DNA of 64,000 nucleotides from Halobaculum gomorrense (GCF_900129775.1 NZ_FQWV01000006.1:124001-188000), one strand, 5' to 3'. Shown: positions 1-8,811, counted from the first letter of the stretch. Numbers and translations are program-made. Notes: generated by a model not told the origin, from the sequence alone.

Positions 1-1
1 G

Positions 2-883
2 GCCTCAACGCTGAACCTCGTCGACGAGAACATCCTCGTGCCGACGTGCGGGAGCTTCAGCGAGCGCCACGCCAACGTCGCCGAGCGACTCGGCAAGAAC
101 GTGGACCGACTGGAGTACGAGTGGGGGGAGGCGATCAAGCCCGAGGACATCCGCGAGCACCTCGAAGCGACCGACAAACACTACGACGTGGTCGCGACTG
201 TGATGAACGAGAGTTCGACCGGCGTGCGCAACCCGATCGAGGAGATCGGCGACGTGACCGCCGAGTACCCGGACACGTACTTCGTCGTCGACGCGGTGTC
301 GGCGCTGGGCGGCGACTACGTCGACATCGACGCCCACGGCATCGACGTGATCTTCGCGTCGACGCAGAAGGCGTTCGCGATGCCGCCCGGGCTGGCGGTG
401 TGCATCGTCAGCGACGAGGCGTATGAGCGCGAGGTGGGGAAGGAGTCGGCGTCGTGGTACGGCGGCTTCCAGCGCGCGCTCGACTACTACGACCGGAAGG
501 GGCAGACCCACTCGACGCCAGCGATACCGATCATGCTCGCGTACCGAAAGCAGATGAAGTACATGCTGGAGGAGGGCCACGAGGGGCGCAACGCCCGACA
601 CCGAGAGATGGCCGAGTACACCCGCGAGTGGGCGGACGAACACTTCGGCATGTTCCCCGAGAAGGGGTACGAGTCGCAGACGGTCGCGTGCATTGAGAAC
701 ACGCAGGGCATCGACGTGGCCGGGACAATCGAGCAGGTGAGCGAGGAGTACGACATGGTGTTCTCGAACGGCTACGGCTCGCAACTCGGCGAGGAGACGT
801 TCCGCATCGGCCACATGGGCGAGCACGACGTGGAGTCAATCCGGGCGCTGACCGACGCCATCGAGGACGTGGCCGGGCTGTAG
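2..883 (+). CDS. Class V PLP aminotransferase (alanine-glyoxylate/serine-pyruvate type), 5' truncated
   Basis: The reading frame is already open at the window edge, so the N-terminus is missing; 293 residues remain. The protein resembles alanine-glyoxylate/serine-pyruvate aminotransferases, which move an amino group between a small amino acid and an oxo-acid on pyridoxal phosphate. The motif VVDAVSALGGD followed by IDVIFASTQKAF is typical: the Lys codon at 368-370 would carry PLP, and the Asp of VVDA would contact the pyridine nitrogen. The C-terminal small domain ends normally. The exact substrate cannot be read from the sequence. The Met at 38 lies inside the conserved domain and is not the start. 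Confidence 0.85.
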   Translation, partial: ASTLNLVDENILVPTCGSFSERHANVAERLGKNVDRLEYEWGEAIKPEDIREHLEATDKHYDVVATVMNESSTGVRNPIEEIGDVTAEYPDTYFVVDAVSALGGDYVDIDAHGIDVIFASTQKAFAMPPGLAVCIVSDEAYEREVGKESASWYGGFQRALDYYDRKGQTHSTPAIPIMLAYRKQMKYMLEEGHEGRNARHREMAEYTREWADEHFGMFPEKGYESQTVACIENTQGIDVAGTIEQVSEEYDMVFSNGYGSQLGEETFRIGHMGEHDVESIRALTDAIEDVAGL

Positions 884-885
884 GT

Positions 886-901
886 CCGGACGGCCGTCCG
901 G
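886..901. terminator. Perfect 16-bp palindrome just after the aminotransferase stop
   Basis: CCGGACGGCCGTCCGG is identical to its own reverse complement and starts two bases after the TAG stop at 881-883. It could form a strong hairpin in the transcript or be a protein-binding site. No T-run follows, so it is not a classical archaeal oligo-T terminator. The rest of the gap to 1129 shows no gene. Confidence 0.35.
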
Positions 902-1129
902 CTCATCGATTGGCGACGTGTCGCCCGGAACACTAACGAGCCGGCGTCATCCCGTGGCGGCGTGCCGCGTCGGCCGGTAAACCCTCGTGCCGGGCGTCCG
1001 CGATCGCGGCTCGCGGCGGGCCGTGTGTCGCGCGCCCGGGTTCTCCGCACCGTCATCGCACCCTAGCGGGTCTACTGGGGCGGGGACTGAAGGCGCGCAC
1101 CCGCAGCTAGCGCCCGGCGGTACAAACCG

Positions 1130-1603
1130 CTACCGGAGGAACTTCGAGAGCCGGTCGGTGAGCGAGGAATCGTCGCCCAGCTTCAGGTAGAACGCGTCGC
1201 CGCCGTCCTCGTAGTAGTTCTCGATCCGGCGGACGGTCTGAAAGCCGATATGCTCGTAGAACGCCAGCGCCGCCTCGTTCGTCGTCCGCGCGTGACACGA
1301 CACCGAACGGTTCTCCTCGGCGACCTCGGCGACGAGCCGCTCACCGTAGCCGCGTCCCCGAACCCACGGTGCGACGGCCAGAAACAGGATGTAGCCGTCG
1401 CGTCGCGTGGCGGCGAAGCCGACGAGCTCGTCGTCCTCGAAAAGCAGGTGGCAGGCGGCGCGCTTGTAAGCGTTCATGAAGAAGCCGCGCCGCTGCTTGA
1501 GGACGCCCTCGCGCTCGCGTATCTCCTCTTTCAGCGCCCAGGCGGCCGCCGCGTTGTCGGCGTTCCCCGGGGGATCCATGCGCTTTTCGACGTTGACACT
1601 CAC
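1130..1603 (-). CDS. GNAT-family N-acetyltransferase
   Basis: A 157-residue GNAT acyltransferase that would transfer an acetyl group from acetyl-CoA to an amine. The acetyl-CoA pyrophosphate-binding loop is visible as VAPWVRGRGYGERLV, followed by the late motif TTNEAALAFYEHIGFQ with the Tyr that usually acts as general acid. The start is set at the GTG at 1603. The upstream ATG at 1630 lies inside an AT-rich TATA-like element (about 1629-1636, minus strand), and a leaderless transcript from that element would begin near 1603. Another ATG exists at 1579. The substrate is unknown. The DUF502 gene next to it is divergent. Confidence 0.8.
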   Translation of the reverse strand: MSVNVEKRMDPPGNADNAAAAWALKEEIREREGVLKQRRGFFMNAYKRAACHLLFEDDELVGFAATRRDGYILFLAVAPWVRGRGYGERLVAEVAEENRSVSCHARTTNEAALAFYEHIGFQTVRRIENYYEDGGDAFYLKLGDDSSLTDRLSKFLR

Positions 1604-1732
1604 GCTGATGTCTCTACTGCTGAAGCGCATTTAATTCCACCGTCGGCGGCGCTCGTCGCCGCACAGTCGTTCTCGACGGGCGCTCACCGGGATCCCGCAC
1701 CATTTTACTTCCCACGTTCGTTCGAATGTGCA

Positions 1733-2956
1733 ATGTCGAAGTGGTCGCCCGACGAGCTGACCGGGTCGGTCGTCAGGGCGTTCCGAAGCGCGTTCGTCAC
1801 CGGAGTGGCCGTCGTCGTCCCGTTGTTGCTCTCGCTCATCGTGCTCGCGGTCGCCGGTCGCTACGTCTACGAGTATCTCGACCTGTTCTCCACGCTGGTG
1901 CTCGATCTCAGTCCCGAGGCTCGGTACGCGTTCACCCTGTCGGGCGTCAGGCTCTCGGTCACGAAGGAGGCGCTGATCGAACTGCTCACGCCGGTCGTGC
2001 TCGCGTCGACCATCCTAGCGGTCGGGTTGCTGATCAACGCGACGCGGTACGGGGCAATCGCCGTCGACTACTTCGACGCCGCCGTCGCGCACGTCCCCGG
2101 GATCGGGTCCGTCTACGAGTCGTTCCGGCAGATGTCGGACGTGATGCTCAACGAGGACGCCCAGAACTTCCGCGACGTGAAGCTGGTCGAGTTCCCCCAC
2201 GAGGGGGCGTACACGCTCGGGTTCCTCACGACTGAGACGCCCGAGGCGCTCCGCGAACCCACCGGCCACGATCGGATGCAGACGCTGTTCCTGCCGTTAG
2301 CGCCCAACCCGGTGATGGGCGGACACCTCGTTCACGTGCCGACAGACCGGGTGATGGACGTGGAGATGACCGTCGAGGAGGGGATCCGCGCGGTCGTCAC
2401 CAGCGGCGTCGCGGTGGCGGACGGCGCCGATGCCGACGGCGGCGGCCTCTCGGAGGAACAGCTCCGGAGCCTCTCGCGAGTCGAGTACGCGGACCAACAG
2501 CTCGACCCCGAGGCCAACTCGCCCGACGTCCGCCGCGACGACCCGGTCGAGGCCGAGCGAGACGAGGCGTGGGACCGACAAGTCGACCCGGCGCGGTCGG
2601 AGACGCCGACGGACGTGGCCCGGCGGACGCGCGCGCAGCGCGACCCGCCCGACGACGAAGTCGCCGACGGGCCGGGTGCGGACGACCGCCAACCGTACTC
2701 GCTGTACGGCGGCACGGAGGCAACGTCGACGCCGGCATGCGAGGCCGGTCGCTACGAGGTCGAATCGGACGAGACTGAGCGTGTGCCGGAACGCGACGCC
2801 GACCGACCGGCCGACGCGCGCGAGGGGACCGAGGGACGATCCTCGGTCGGGCGACCGGGGCGAGACGACGGCGGGTCCGACGTGCCCGATAGTGCCGAGC
2901 GCGCGGGCGCCGGCGGCCCACGAGACGGCCGCCAAGAGAACGACGACGCCGAGTAG
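1733..2956 (+). CDS. DUF502 family membrane protein with long acidic tail
   Basis: A 407-residue membrane protein of the DUF502 family, common in haloarchaea and of unknown function. A long hydrophobic helix sits near residues 18-42 and a second near 85-105, separated by a short extracytoplasmic loop. A conserved cytoplasmic domain follows, including FPHEGAYTLGFLTTETPE and LPLAPNPVMGGHLVHVP. From about residue 230 the chain is low-complexity, rich in Asp, Glu and Arg, and probably disordered. The ATG at 1733 is preceded by a TATA-like element (ATTTTACTT, 1702-1710), which supports it over the much longer upstream open frame. Archease begins 35 bp downstream on the same strand. Confidence 0.8.
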   Translation: MSKWSPDELTGSVVRAFRSAFVTGVAVVVPLLLSLIVLAVAGRYVYEYLDLFSTLVLDLSPEARYAFTLSGVRLSVTKEALIELLTPVVLASTILAVGLLINATRYGAIAVDYFDAAVAHVPGIGSVYESFRQMSDVMLNEDAQNFRDVKLVEFPHEGAYTLGFLTTETPEALREPTGHDRMQTLFLPLAPNPVMGGHLVHVPTDRVMDVEMTVEEGIRAVVTSGVAVADGADADGGGLSEEQLRSLSRVEYADQQLDPEANSPDVRRDDPVEAERDEAWDRQVDPARSETPTDVARRTRAQRDPPDDEVADGPGADDRQPYSLYGGTEATSTPACEAGRYEVESDETERVPERDADRPADAREGTEGRSSVGRPGRDDGGSDVPDSAERAGAGGPRDGRQENDDAE

Positions 2957-2991
2957 GTTAACAGCCGGGAGCGCGAACCGCGATCCGAGCC

Positions 2992-3456
2992 GTGAGCGAC
3001 GACACACAGCGGGATGCGCCCGATACCGCCGACTCCGACGCGAGCGGTCGCTTCGAACTGCGCGACCACACCGCCGACGTGGCCGTCGCCGCGACCGCCG
3101 ACTCGCTGGGCGGCGTCTTCGCCGCCGTCGCGGACGGGCTGACGGCGGCCATGTGCGAGGAGATACCCGACGGAGGCGACCGGTTCGACCTGCGCGTCCG
3201 GGCGGAGTCGCCCGAGGCCGCGTTGTTCGACTACCTCGACCAGTGCATCTACGAGCGGGACGTGCGCGCCGTGTTACCTTCCGACCACCGCGCGACCGTC
3301 CGATCCGACGGCGACGGGTGGCTCGTCGAAGCGAGCGCTCGCGGCATCCCACTGGCGGATGTCGTTGCCCGGGACGTGAAGGCCGTAACGTACTCCGAGA
3401 TGGAGCTCGCGGAGACGGACGGCGGCTGGCGCGCGTACGTCGTGTTCGACGTGTGA
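2992..3456 (+). CDS. Archease, RtcB activator
   Basis: A 154-residue archease. In archaea this protein speeds multiple turnover of the RNA ligase RtcB by helping form the RtcB-guanylate intermediate during tRNA splicing. The N-terminal signature RDHTADVAV (Asp25-His26 to Asp29) and the C-terminal DVKAVTYSEM with the final VVFDV carry the acidic metal-binding residues of the family. It starts at a GTG after a short gap from the DUF502 gene. Its client RtcB is encoded about 1.3 kb downstream on the same strand, with a membrane protein gene between, so the functional pairing is strong. Confidence 0.9.
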   Translation: MSDDTQRDAPDTADSDASGRFELRDHTADVAVAATADSLGGVFAAVADGLTAAMCEEIPDGGDRFDLRVRAESPEAALFDYLDQCIYERDVRAVLPSDHRATVRSDGDGWLVEASARGIPLADVVARDVKAVTYSEMELAETDGGWRAYVVFDV

Positions 3457-3530
3457 TCGCCGACGCGTGATCGTCCGGAGCGTGTGAATTGGTCACAGGA
3501 CTTACCAGCCGGCGCTTGCTACACACGGCG

Positions 3531-4700
3531 ATGCGACTACACTCTCGGTACACCGTCGTCGGACACGTCGCCGCCCTCATCGGACTCATCGTGGGGTTCT
3601 CGGAGGTCGGCGCCGCACACGTGGAGTACGTCACGGACACGAACGGTGGCGATCCGATCGCCTTCCTGACGGCCGCGCTGTCCGAGCCCGTCGTCGTCGC
3701 CGCGCTGGGCGGCGGCGGCGTCGCGGTCATCGGGACGATGGCCGGATACCTCTGGCTCCGCCCGCTCCGATCCGACGTGGCCGCGATCCGTCGCGCGCTT
3801 GCCGATTATACCGACTTGTTGCCGTGGCTGCTCCGTCTCAGTATTGGCCTCCCGATGGTCGGTGCGGGGTTCGCGGGCTATCTGTTCACGCCGCTCGTGA
3901 CAGCGGCCGATACTGCGGTCCCGATCAGACTGTTCGGCGTCGCCGTCGGCTTCGCGCTGCTGTTCGGGCTGGCGACGCGGTTCGTCGCCGGGATCGCCCT
4001 GGTGTCGTACGTCGCGTTGCTCCCGGTGCACCCGTCGCTGTTTTTCGCGTTCGAGTACGTCGCCGGCCTGCTCGCGATCGTCCTTGTCGGCGGCGGTCGC
4101 CCGAGCGCCGATCACGTCATCGCGAGACTGGCCGCGAACGACGAGACGGTGTACTCTCAGTTCGACCCGTTTTACCGACGAATCGCCGTTCCGGTCGGGG
4201 AGCGCCTCGACCCGTATCGGCAGTTCGTCCCGACGATTGTTCGTGTCGGCATGGGAATCGTCTTCATGTACCTCGCGCTCGCCGAGAAGCTGCTCGCGCC
4301 GAAGCAGGCGCTGGCGGTCGTCGAGCAGTACGGGCTGTCGACGCTGGTGCCGGTACCCCCGGAGCTGTGGGTGCTCGGCGCCGCGGCGACCGAGCTGTTC
4401 CTTGGGGGCCTGCTCGTGGTCGGACTATTCACGCGCGCGAGCTCCGCGGCGGCGTTCGTCGTGTTCACCACGACGCTGTTCGGCTTGCCCGACGACCCGG
4501 TGCTCGCGCACATCTCGCTGTTCGGGCTCGTGTCGGTGCTGCTCGTCACCGGGGCCGGACCGTTCTCGATCGACACCGCGGTGTTCAGGACCCCGAACGA
4601 ACTCGGAGCGCCCGAGATGGGTGCAGACGCGGTTCGAAGCGCCGCATCCAACCCCTCCGGTGCGTCCGGCGGCAGCCCGGGGGACGCCAACCGCCGGTAG
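3531..4700 (+). CDS. DoxX-like integral membrane protein
   Basis: A 389-residue polytopic membrane protein with about eight hydrophobic helices, for example HVAALIGLIVGFSEVGA, LLRLSIGLPMVGAGFAGYLF and LGAAATELFLGGLLVVGLF. The repeated pattern of a four-helix DoxX-like unit (RVGMGIVFMYLALAEKLLAP, then FTTTLFGLPDDPVLAHISLFG) suggests the DoxX/terminal-oxidase-associated family; no reaction can be assigned. The ATG at 3531 is preferred to an in-frame TTG at 3489. The gene lies between archease and RtcB on the same strand, but nothing in its sequence links it to RNA repair. Confidence 0.7.
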   Translation: MRLHSRYTVVGHVAALIGLIVGFSEVGAAHVEYVTDTNGGDPIAFLTAALSEPVVVAALGGGGVAVIGTMAGYLWLRPLRSDVAAIRRALADYTDLLPWLLRLSIGLPMVGAGFAGYLFTPLVTAADTAVPIRLFGVAVGFALLFGLATRFVAGIALVSYVALLPVHPSLFFAFEYVAGLLAIVLVGGGRPSADHVIARLAANDETVYSQFDPFYRRIAVPVGERLDPYRQFVPTIVRVGMGIVFMYLALAEKLLAPKQALAVVEQYGLSTLVPVPPELWVLGAAATELFLGGLLVVGLFTRASSAAAFVVFTTTLFGLPDDPVLAHISLFGLVSVLLVTGAGPFSIDTAVFRTPNELGAPEMGADAVRSAASNPSGASGGSPGDANRR

Positions 4701-4780
4701 CTCGGACCCGTCGGTCCGTCGACTGCCGGCGACACCGACCGGTAGTAACGCTATTCCGTCCGCCAACGGGAGCTACGCAC

Positions 4781-6298
4781 ATGACCGACACGCCAGAGAC
4801 CCGCGAGTACGACGGCATCGAGCTCCGGAAGGTCCGCGAGTTCGTCTGGGAGATCCCGAAAGAGGGGGGAATGAACGCCCCCGCTCGCGTGCTCGCGAGC
4901 GACGCGCTCCTCGAACAGATCAGCGACGATAAGACGCTCCAACAGCTCCGAAACGCGACACACCTCCCGGGGATCACGACGTACGCCGCGTGCATGCCCG
5001 ACGGTCACCAAGGGTACGGCTTCCCGGTCGGCGGCGTCGGCGCGACCGACGCGGGGGACGGCTGTATCTCGCCGGGAGCGGTCGGCTACGACATCAACTG
5101 CGGCGTCCGGATGTTGCGGACGAACCTCACGTACGATGACCTTCGGGGCAGCGAGGAGGAACTCGTCGAGAGCCTCTTCGCGAACGTCCCCTCGGGGCTC
5201 GGCGGCGGCGGGATCGTCGAGGGCGACGCCGACACCGTCGAGGCGGTACTCGAACGCGGGATGGAGTGGGCGCTCGAGGAGGGGTACGCCACCGAGGACG
5301 ACCTCGCACACTGCGAGGACGAGGGTCGTCGGCCCGACGCGCGCCCCGAGTTCGTCTCCCAGAAGGCGAAGGACCGAGGCCGGAACCAGCTCGGGAGCCT
5401 CGGCTCGGGGAACCACTTCCTCGAGGTCCAGCGCGTCACGGACGTGTTCGACGAGGCCGTCGCCGACTCGTTCGGCCTGAAGGAGGACCAGATCGTCGTG
5501 TTGATCCACTGCGGCTCGCGCGGGCTCGGCCACCAGGTGTGCACCGACTATCTCCGGAAGATCGAACAGCGGCACGGCGATCTGCTCGATCGGCTCCCCG
5601 ACAAGGAGCTCGCGGCGGCGCCCGCCGGCTCGGAGCTGGCCGACGAGTACTACGGCGCGATGTGTGCGGCGATCAACTTCGCGTGGGTGAACCGACAGCT
5701 CATCACCCACCGGACGCGCCGCGTGTTCGAGCGGGTGTTCCGCGCGGACGCCGACGAGCTGGAGATGGAACTGCTCTACGACGTGGCCCACAACATCGCC
5801 AAAAAGGAGGTCCACGAGGTCGGCGTCGACGCCGACGGCGACGCGGTCCCGGCGGAGGACGCTATCGCTCACGAGGCGCGAGAGCTGTACGTCCACCGCA
5901 AGGGCGCCACGCGCGCGTTCCCGGCCGGCCGCGAGGAGGTCCCGGCCGCCTACCGCGACGTGGGACAGCCGGTCATCATTCCCGGGAGCATGGGCGCCGG
6001 CAGCTACGTGCTCGTTGGCGGCGACGAGTCGCTCTCGCAGACCTTCGGCTCGACGGCCCACGGCGCCGGGCGCGTGATGAGCCGAACCGCCGCGAAACAG
6101 GAGTACTGGGGGGAGACAGTCCAGAACGAACTCCGCGATCAGGACCACATCTACGTGAAGGCGCAGTCCGGCGCGACGGTCGCCGAGGAGGCGCCCGGCG
6201 TGTACAAGGACATCGACGAGGTCGTCCGCGTGAGCGACGCGCTCGGCATCGGGGACAAGGTGGCGCGGACCTTCCCCGTCTGCAACATCAAGGGGTGA
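4781..6298 (+). CDS. rtcB: RNA-splicing ligase RtcB
   Basis: A 505-residue GTP-dependent RNA ligase that joins a 2',3'-cyclic phosphate or 3'-phosphate to a 5'-OH, chiefly to seal tRNA halves after intron removal. Manganese-binding and catalytic motifs are present: GYDINCGVRM with the metal Cys, SGNHFLEVQ, VLIHCGSRGLGHQV, and STAHGAGRVMSR, whose His is the residue guanylylated in characterised RtcB. It ends in FPVCNIKG, typical of the family. Full length, with an ATG start 80 bp after the DoxX-like gene. Archease is encoded nearby. A convergent small gene follows after about 190 bp. Confidence 0.95.
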   Translation: MTDTPETREYDGIELRKVREFVWEIPKEGGMNAPARVLASDALLEQISDDKTLQQLRNATHLPGITTYAACMPDGHQGYGFPVGGVGATDAGDGCISPGAVGYDINCGVRMLRTNLTYDDLRGSEEELVESLFANVPSGLGGGGIVEGDADTVEAVLERGMEWALEEGYATEDDLAHCEDEGRRPDARPEFVSQKAKDRGRNQLGSLGSGNHFLEVQRVTDVFDEAVADSFGLKEDQIVVLIHCGSRGLGHQVCTDYLRKIEQRHGDLLDRLPDKELAAAPAGSELADEYYGAMCAAINFAWVNRQLITHRTRRVFERVFRADADELEMELLYDVAHNIAKKEVHEVGVDADGDAVPAEDAIAHEARELYVHRKGATRAFPAGREEVPAAYRDVGQPVIIPGSMGAGSYVLVGGDESLSQTFGSTAHGAGRVMSRTAAKQEYWGETVQNELRDQDHIYVKAQSGATVAEEAPGVYKDIDEVVRVSDALGIGDKVARTFPVCNIKG

Positions 6299-6491
6299 GC
6301 GGGCGCCGCTGCTGCCGCTGTGAGGTGGTTCTGGCGAACAGGCGACGCGGCGTCCGCTCGCGGCGCGCTGCGTCGCACACCCGCGGACGCGCCGCGTCCG
6401 TCGTCAGGACACGGCGAGAGTGGTCCCGTCATCGCTGAAGAACGTTCGTGTTGCCCCCGCGGCGGCGACCGTGGACGGGTGCGACGGCCGC

Positions 6492-6890
6492 TCAGTAGAA
6501 CCCGCCCGTCGGCCCGGAGGGACCGTCGGGACCGCGCGGTCCCCTGGCCCCGCCCCCCTCGGCCAGTTCGACGCGCTCGCCGTCGGTATCGGCTCGGCGC
6601 GGGTCGATCTCGCGCCCGTCCTCGAAGCGCACGAACGAGAGGTAGAATCGCTCGCCGCAGCCCTCATCGTCGCTCTCGACGGCATCGGTGTCCGGAACCA
6701 CCGGCGGCGACTCGCCGCAGACGAACGCGACGCCGTCGGCGGCGCCGTCCTCGAACGCCTCGTCCGGGTCGACGTACTCCCAGCCCTCGAATGGATACGG
6801 CGTGACCGCCTTGTCCGAGAGGTAGCCGTCGCGCTCCAACTCGACGAGCGTGCCGCAGTGCGGACAGTAGTACGTGACCGGGTAACCCAT
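6492..6890 (-). CDS. Small zinc-ribbon-like protein with collagen-like Gly/Pro tail
   Basis: A 132-residue protein not recognised by function. It has a CPHC knuckle at residues 9-12 and further Cys in FVCGES (about 58) and GCGERF, which together could bind one zinc ion as a split ribbon. The C-terminus turns into a short Gly-X-Y-like stretch, GPRGPDGPSGPTGG, which is unusual for a haloarchaeal protein. I take the ATG at 6890 rather than the one eight codons upstream because MGYPVTYYCPHC is a natural zinc-ribbon start. It is convergent with rtcB and divergent from the gene at 6993. Confidence 0.6.
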   Translation of the reverse strand: MGYPVTYYCPHCGTLVELERDGYLSDKAVTPYPFEGWEYVDPDEAFEDGAADGVAFVCGESPPVVPDTDAVESDDEGCGERFYLSFVRFEDGREIDPRRADTDGERVELAEGGGARGPRGPDGPSGPTGGFY

Positions 6891-6992
6891 ACTCGACCGA
6901 CGGGGCGACGGCACTTGCCTCCGTCGGCGACCGGGGCGTTCGTCGACGACCGAACGCGGATTTCAAGCCCCCGGCCCCCGAGTCGGTAGTCG

Positions 6993-7385
6993 ATGTCACC
7001 CGAGGAGACGGTCGGGGCGTACTACGACGCCCTCCGCGCGGGCGAGGCGCTCGCGCCGTTTTTTGTCGAATCGCCCGCGACTGTGAAGGTAGGAATCAGC
7101 GAGCGTCTGGTGGGGTACGCCGAGGTCGCGAAGGGCCTCCGCGAGCAGACCCGGACGACCGAGGAGTGGACTGTCGAGAGCCACGACCTCCGGGTCGTCA
7201 AGCGCGATGAAGCCGCCGCCGTCAGCGACGCGGTGTCGCTCACGTGGTACGACGCCGAGGCGTTCGCCGAGCACTCATTCGAGACGCGCTGGAGTGGAAC
7301 GCTCCTCCCGACCGACGACGGGTGGGCGTTCGCAGGCCTGCACGTCTCGGCCGCGAGCGACCTCGCAGGGGACGCCGATCGCTGA
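6993..7385 (+). CDS. NTF2/SnoaL-like small protein
   Basis: A 130-residue protein with the size and pattern of a cone-shaped NTF2/SnoaL-like domain. It begins SPEETVGAYYDALRAGEAL, continues with VGYAEVAKGLREQT, and ends in strands such as FETRWSGTLLPTDDGWAF. Such domains bind small ligands or act as isomerases or dehydratases; no catalytic residue can be named here. The ATG follows a divergent promoter region. Its TGA overlaps the ATG of the next gene by one base, so the two are probably co-transcribed. Confidence 0.6.
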   Translation: MSPEETVGAYYDALRAGEALAPFFVESPATVKVGISERLVGYAEVAKGLREQTRTTEEWTVESHDLRVVKRDEAAAVSDAVSLTWYDAEAFAEHSFETRWSGTLLPTDDGWAFAGLHVSAASDLAGDADR

Positions 7386-7606
7386 TGGTCGGTCCGAGCA
7401 TCACGAAGGAGGAGCGCGATGAGACGAACCGTCGGCTCAAGATCGGGATGGTCCTCCTCATCGGCGTCTCTGGGGGGCTGGTGTCGTTGCAGGCGGACCC
7501 GACGCCGGTACAGATCGCGGCGGCCGTCGGCGCCTCGCTCGTCATTGGAGCGGCGTTGACGTGGTTCGTCGTGCGGACGCTGGGGGAGTTCTCGCCGAAG
7601 CGGTAA
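7385..7606 (+). CDS. Small two-helix membrane protein
   Basis: A 73-residue hypothetical protein. After a charged N-terminus it has two predicted membrane helices, GMVLLIGVSGGLVSLQA and IAAAVGASLVIGAALTWFVV, and ends in FSPKR. Its ATG overlaps the previous stop codon by one base, indicating translational coupling with the NTF2-like protein. No function can be assigned. It is convergent with the metallopeptidase gene, 26 bp away. Confidence 0.6.
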   Translation: MVGPSITKEERDETNRRLKIGMVLLIGVSGGLVSLQADPTPVQIAAAVGASLVIGAALTWFVVRTLGEFSPKR

Positions 7607-7632
7607 GATCGGCCGGATCGCGGCGCCCGGTG

Positions 7633-8658
7633 TCACACCACCCGTCGGATCCACGCGTCGGGATCGTCGAGTTCCGCGTTGCGCGGGAGGTGCTCGGGGG
7701 ACTCCCACACCAGCGAGGCGGTGCGGAGGTCCCTCCGGTCGGCGACCGCCCTGAAGAACGCCGCGCCCCGCTCGTACTGTCGGCGCTTCATCCCGAAGCC
7801 GAGCAGTCGCTTGAACAGATCGGTGATCGGGTCGCCGTCCTGGCGACGCGCGTCGAGTTTGGCCCGCAGGTCGTCGTACTCGTCGTCGAACGCCCGGTCC
7901 ATCAGGAGTTCGGCGTACCCCTCGACGGCCGTCATCGCCGTGTTGAGGTCGGCGAACGCGTCGCTGGCGGTGGAGATTTCCCCGGCGCCCCCGCCGCGGG
8001 CCAGATCGAGAAGTGACGAGTCGTCGGAGAGCGACCCGACCCCATCTTCGATCCCGGCTTCGAGTCGGCCTTCGAGGTATCCCGGTAGCCACGGCGCGGC
8101 CGCGAACTCGGCGGCGTGGGCGACTTCGTGGAAGGCGATCCAGCGGCGAAAGCGGGGGTAGCCGACGCTCAGGTCGACCGCCGCCTGCCGGATGTTCGGC
8201 CGAACGAAGTACAGGCCGTGATCGTCGGCGTCGGCCTCCGCCAGGAGGAGGGGGTCGTACTGCCCGAGGACGTTCCGCGCGAGAAACGCCATCGTCACTG
8301 CCATGGTCCCCGTGTTCAGCGACCGAGCGACGCCTGGAACGACGCCCTCGCCGGTCGCGGTCTCCTCCAACGGGCGGAGCACCCGACAGAAGGTCTCGAC
8401 GTTCGCGTCGATCCAGTGATGTCGGTGCTGTACTTCGATGCTGTCGGGGAGATCGAACTCGACGCCCGAGGCCGCCCGCAGCCCGTCGCGGGCCGCGCGA
8501 ACGTCGTCCGCGAACGCCGCGCGTTCGGCGGGCTCCATCCGCAGGTCGCCCGGTTCGCAGCCACCTTTCGCCGCCTCCGCGACGGCGTCCCAGTCGATGA
8601 CGCCGCCCGGGGCGTCCGCCGCGTCGGCGATCGCGCGGACGCTCCGTGAGAGATCCAT
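7633..8658 (-). CDS. Zincin-like (DUF2342-type) putative metallopeptidase
   Basis: A 341-residue soluble protein with the HExxH zinc motif in FHEVAHAAEF, followed by an acidic helix, as in the zincin-2/DUF2342 group. That group has been called 'coenzyme F420 biosynthesis associated', but no biochemical role is established. The surrounding sequence (GYPRFRRWIAFHEVAHA, then TAVEGYAELLMDRAFDDEY with a downstream Glu as likely third ligand) fits this group. The ATG at 8658 (MDLSRSVRAIADAADAPG) is preferred; an upstream in-frame start would run into the divergent promoter. The geranylgeranyl-reductase-like gene is divergent. Confidence 0.7.
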   Translation of the reverse strand: MDLSRSVRAIADAADAPGGVIDWDAVAEAAKGGCEPGDLRMEPAERAAFADDVRAARDGLRAASGVEFDLPDSIEVQHRHHWIDANVETFCRVLRPLEETATGEGVVPGVARSLNTGTMAVTMAFLARNVLGQYDPLLLAEADADDHGLYFVRPNIRQAAVDLSVGYPRFRRWIAFHEVAHAAEFAAAPWLPGYLEGRLEAGIEDGVGSLSDDSSLLDLARGGGAGEISTASDAFADLNTAMTAVEGYAELLMDRAFDDEYDDLRAKLDARRQDGDPITDLFKRLLGFGMKRRQYERGAAFFRAVADRRDLRTASLVWESPEHLPRNAELDDPDAWIRRVV

Positions 8659-8726
8659 ACCGATACTCGGCCAGCCGACGGCATAGGCCTTCCCCCGGTC
8701 CCGGACGCGCCCGCGACGGGGTCGGG

Positions 8727-8784
8727 GACGATCCCCCACCGGTCCGGCGGAGACGATCCCTCGCTGGTCCGGTTCGGACGATTT
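8727..8784. repeat. 25-bp imperfect tandem repeat upstream of the 8812 gene
   Basis: Two copies of a 25-bp unit start at 8727 and 8752, each opening with GACGATCCC and sharing GGTCCGG; they match at about 18 of 25 positions. A third partial copy (GACGATTTAAG) begins at exactly the same spacing at 8777 and runs into the TATA-like element of the next gene. The position suggests binding sites for a regulator or a slipped-strand duplication of the promoter flank. Confidence 0.4.
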
Positions 8785-8811
8785 AAGAGCGATCCGCGGC
8801 CCGATCGGAGC

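Noticed and set aside
3489..3530. TTG start for the DoxX-like gene
   Set aside because: TTG starts are rare; the ATG at 3531 gives a natural N-terminus before the first helix.
4751..6148. A 465-codon minus-strand open frame opposite rtcB
   Set aside because: Shadow of rtcB; no motif.
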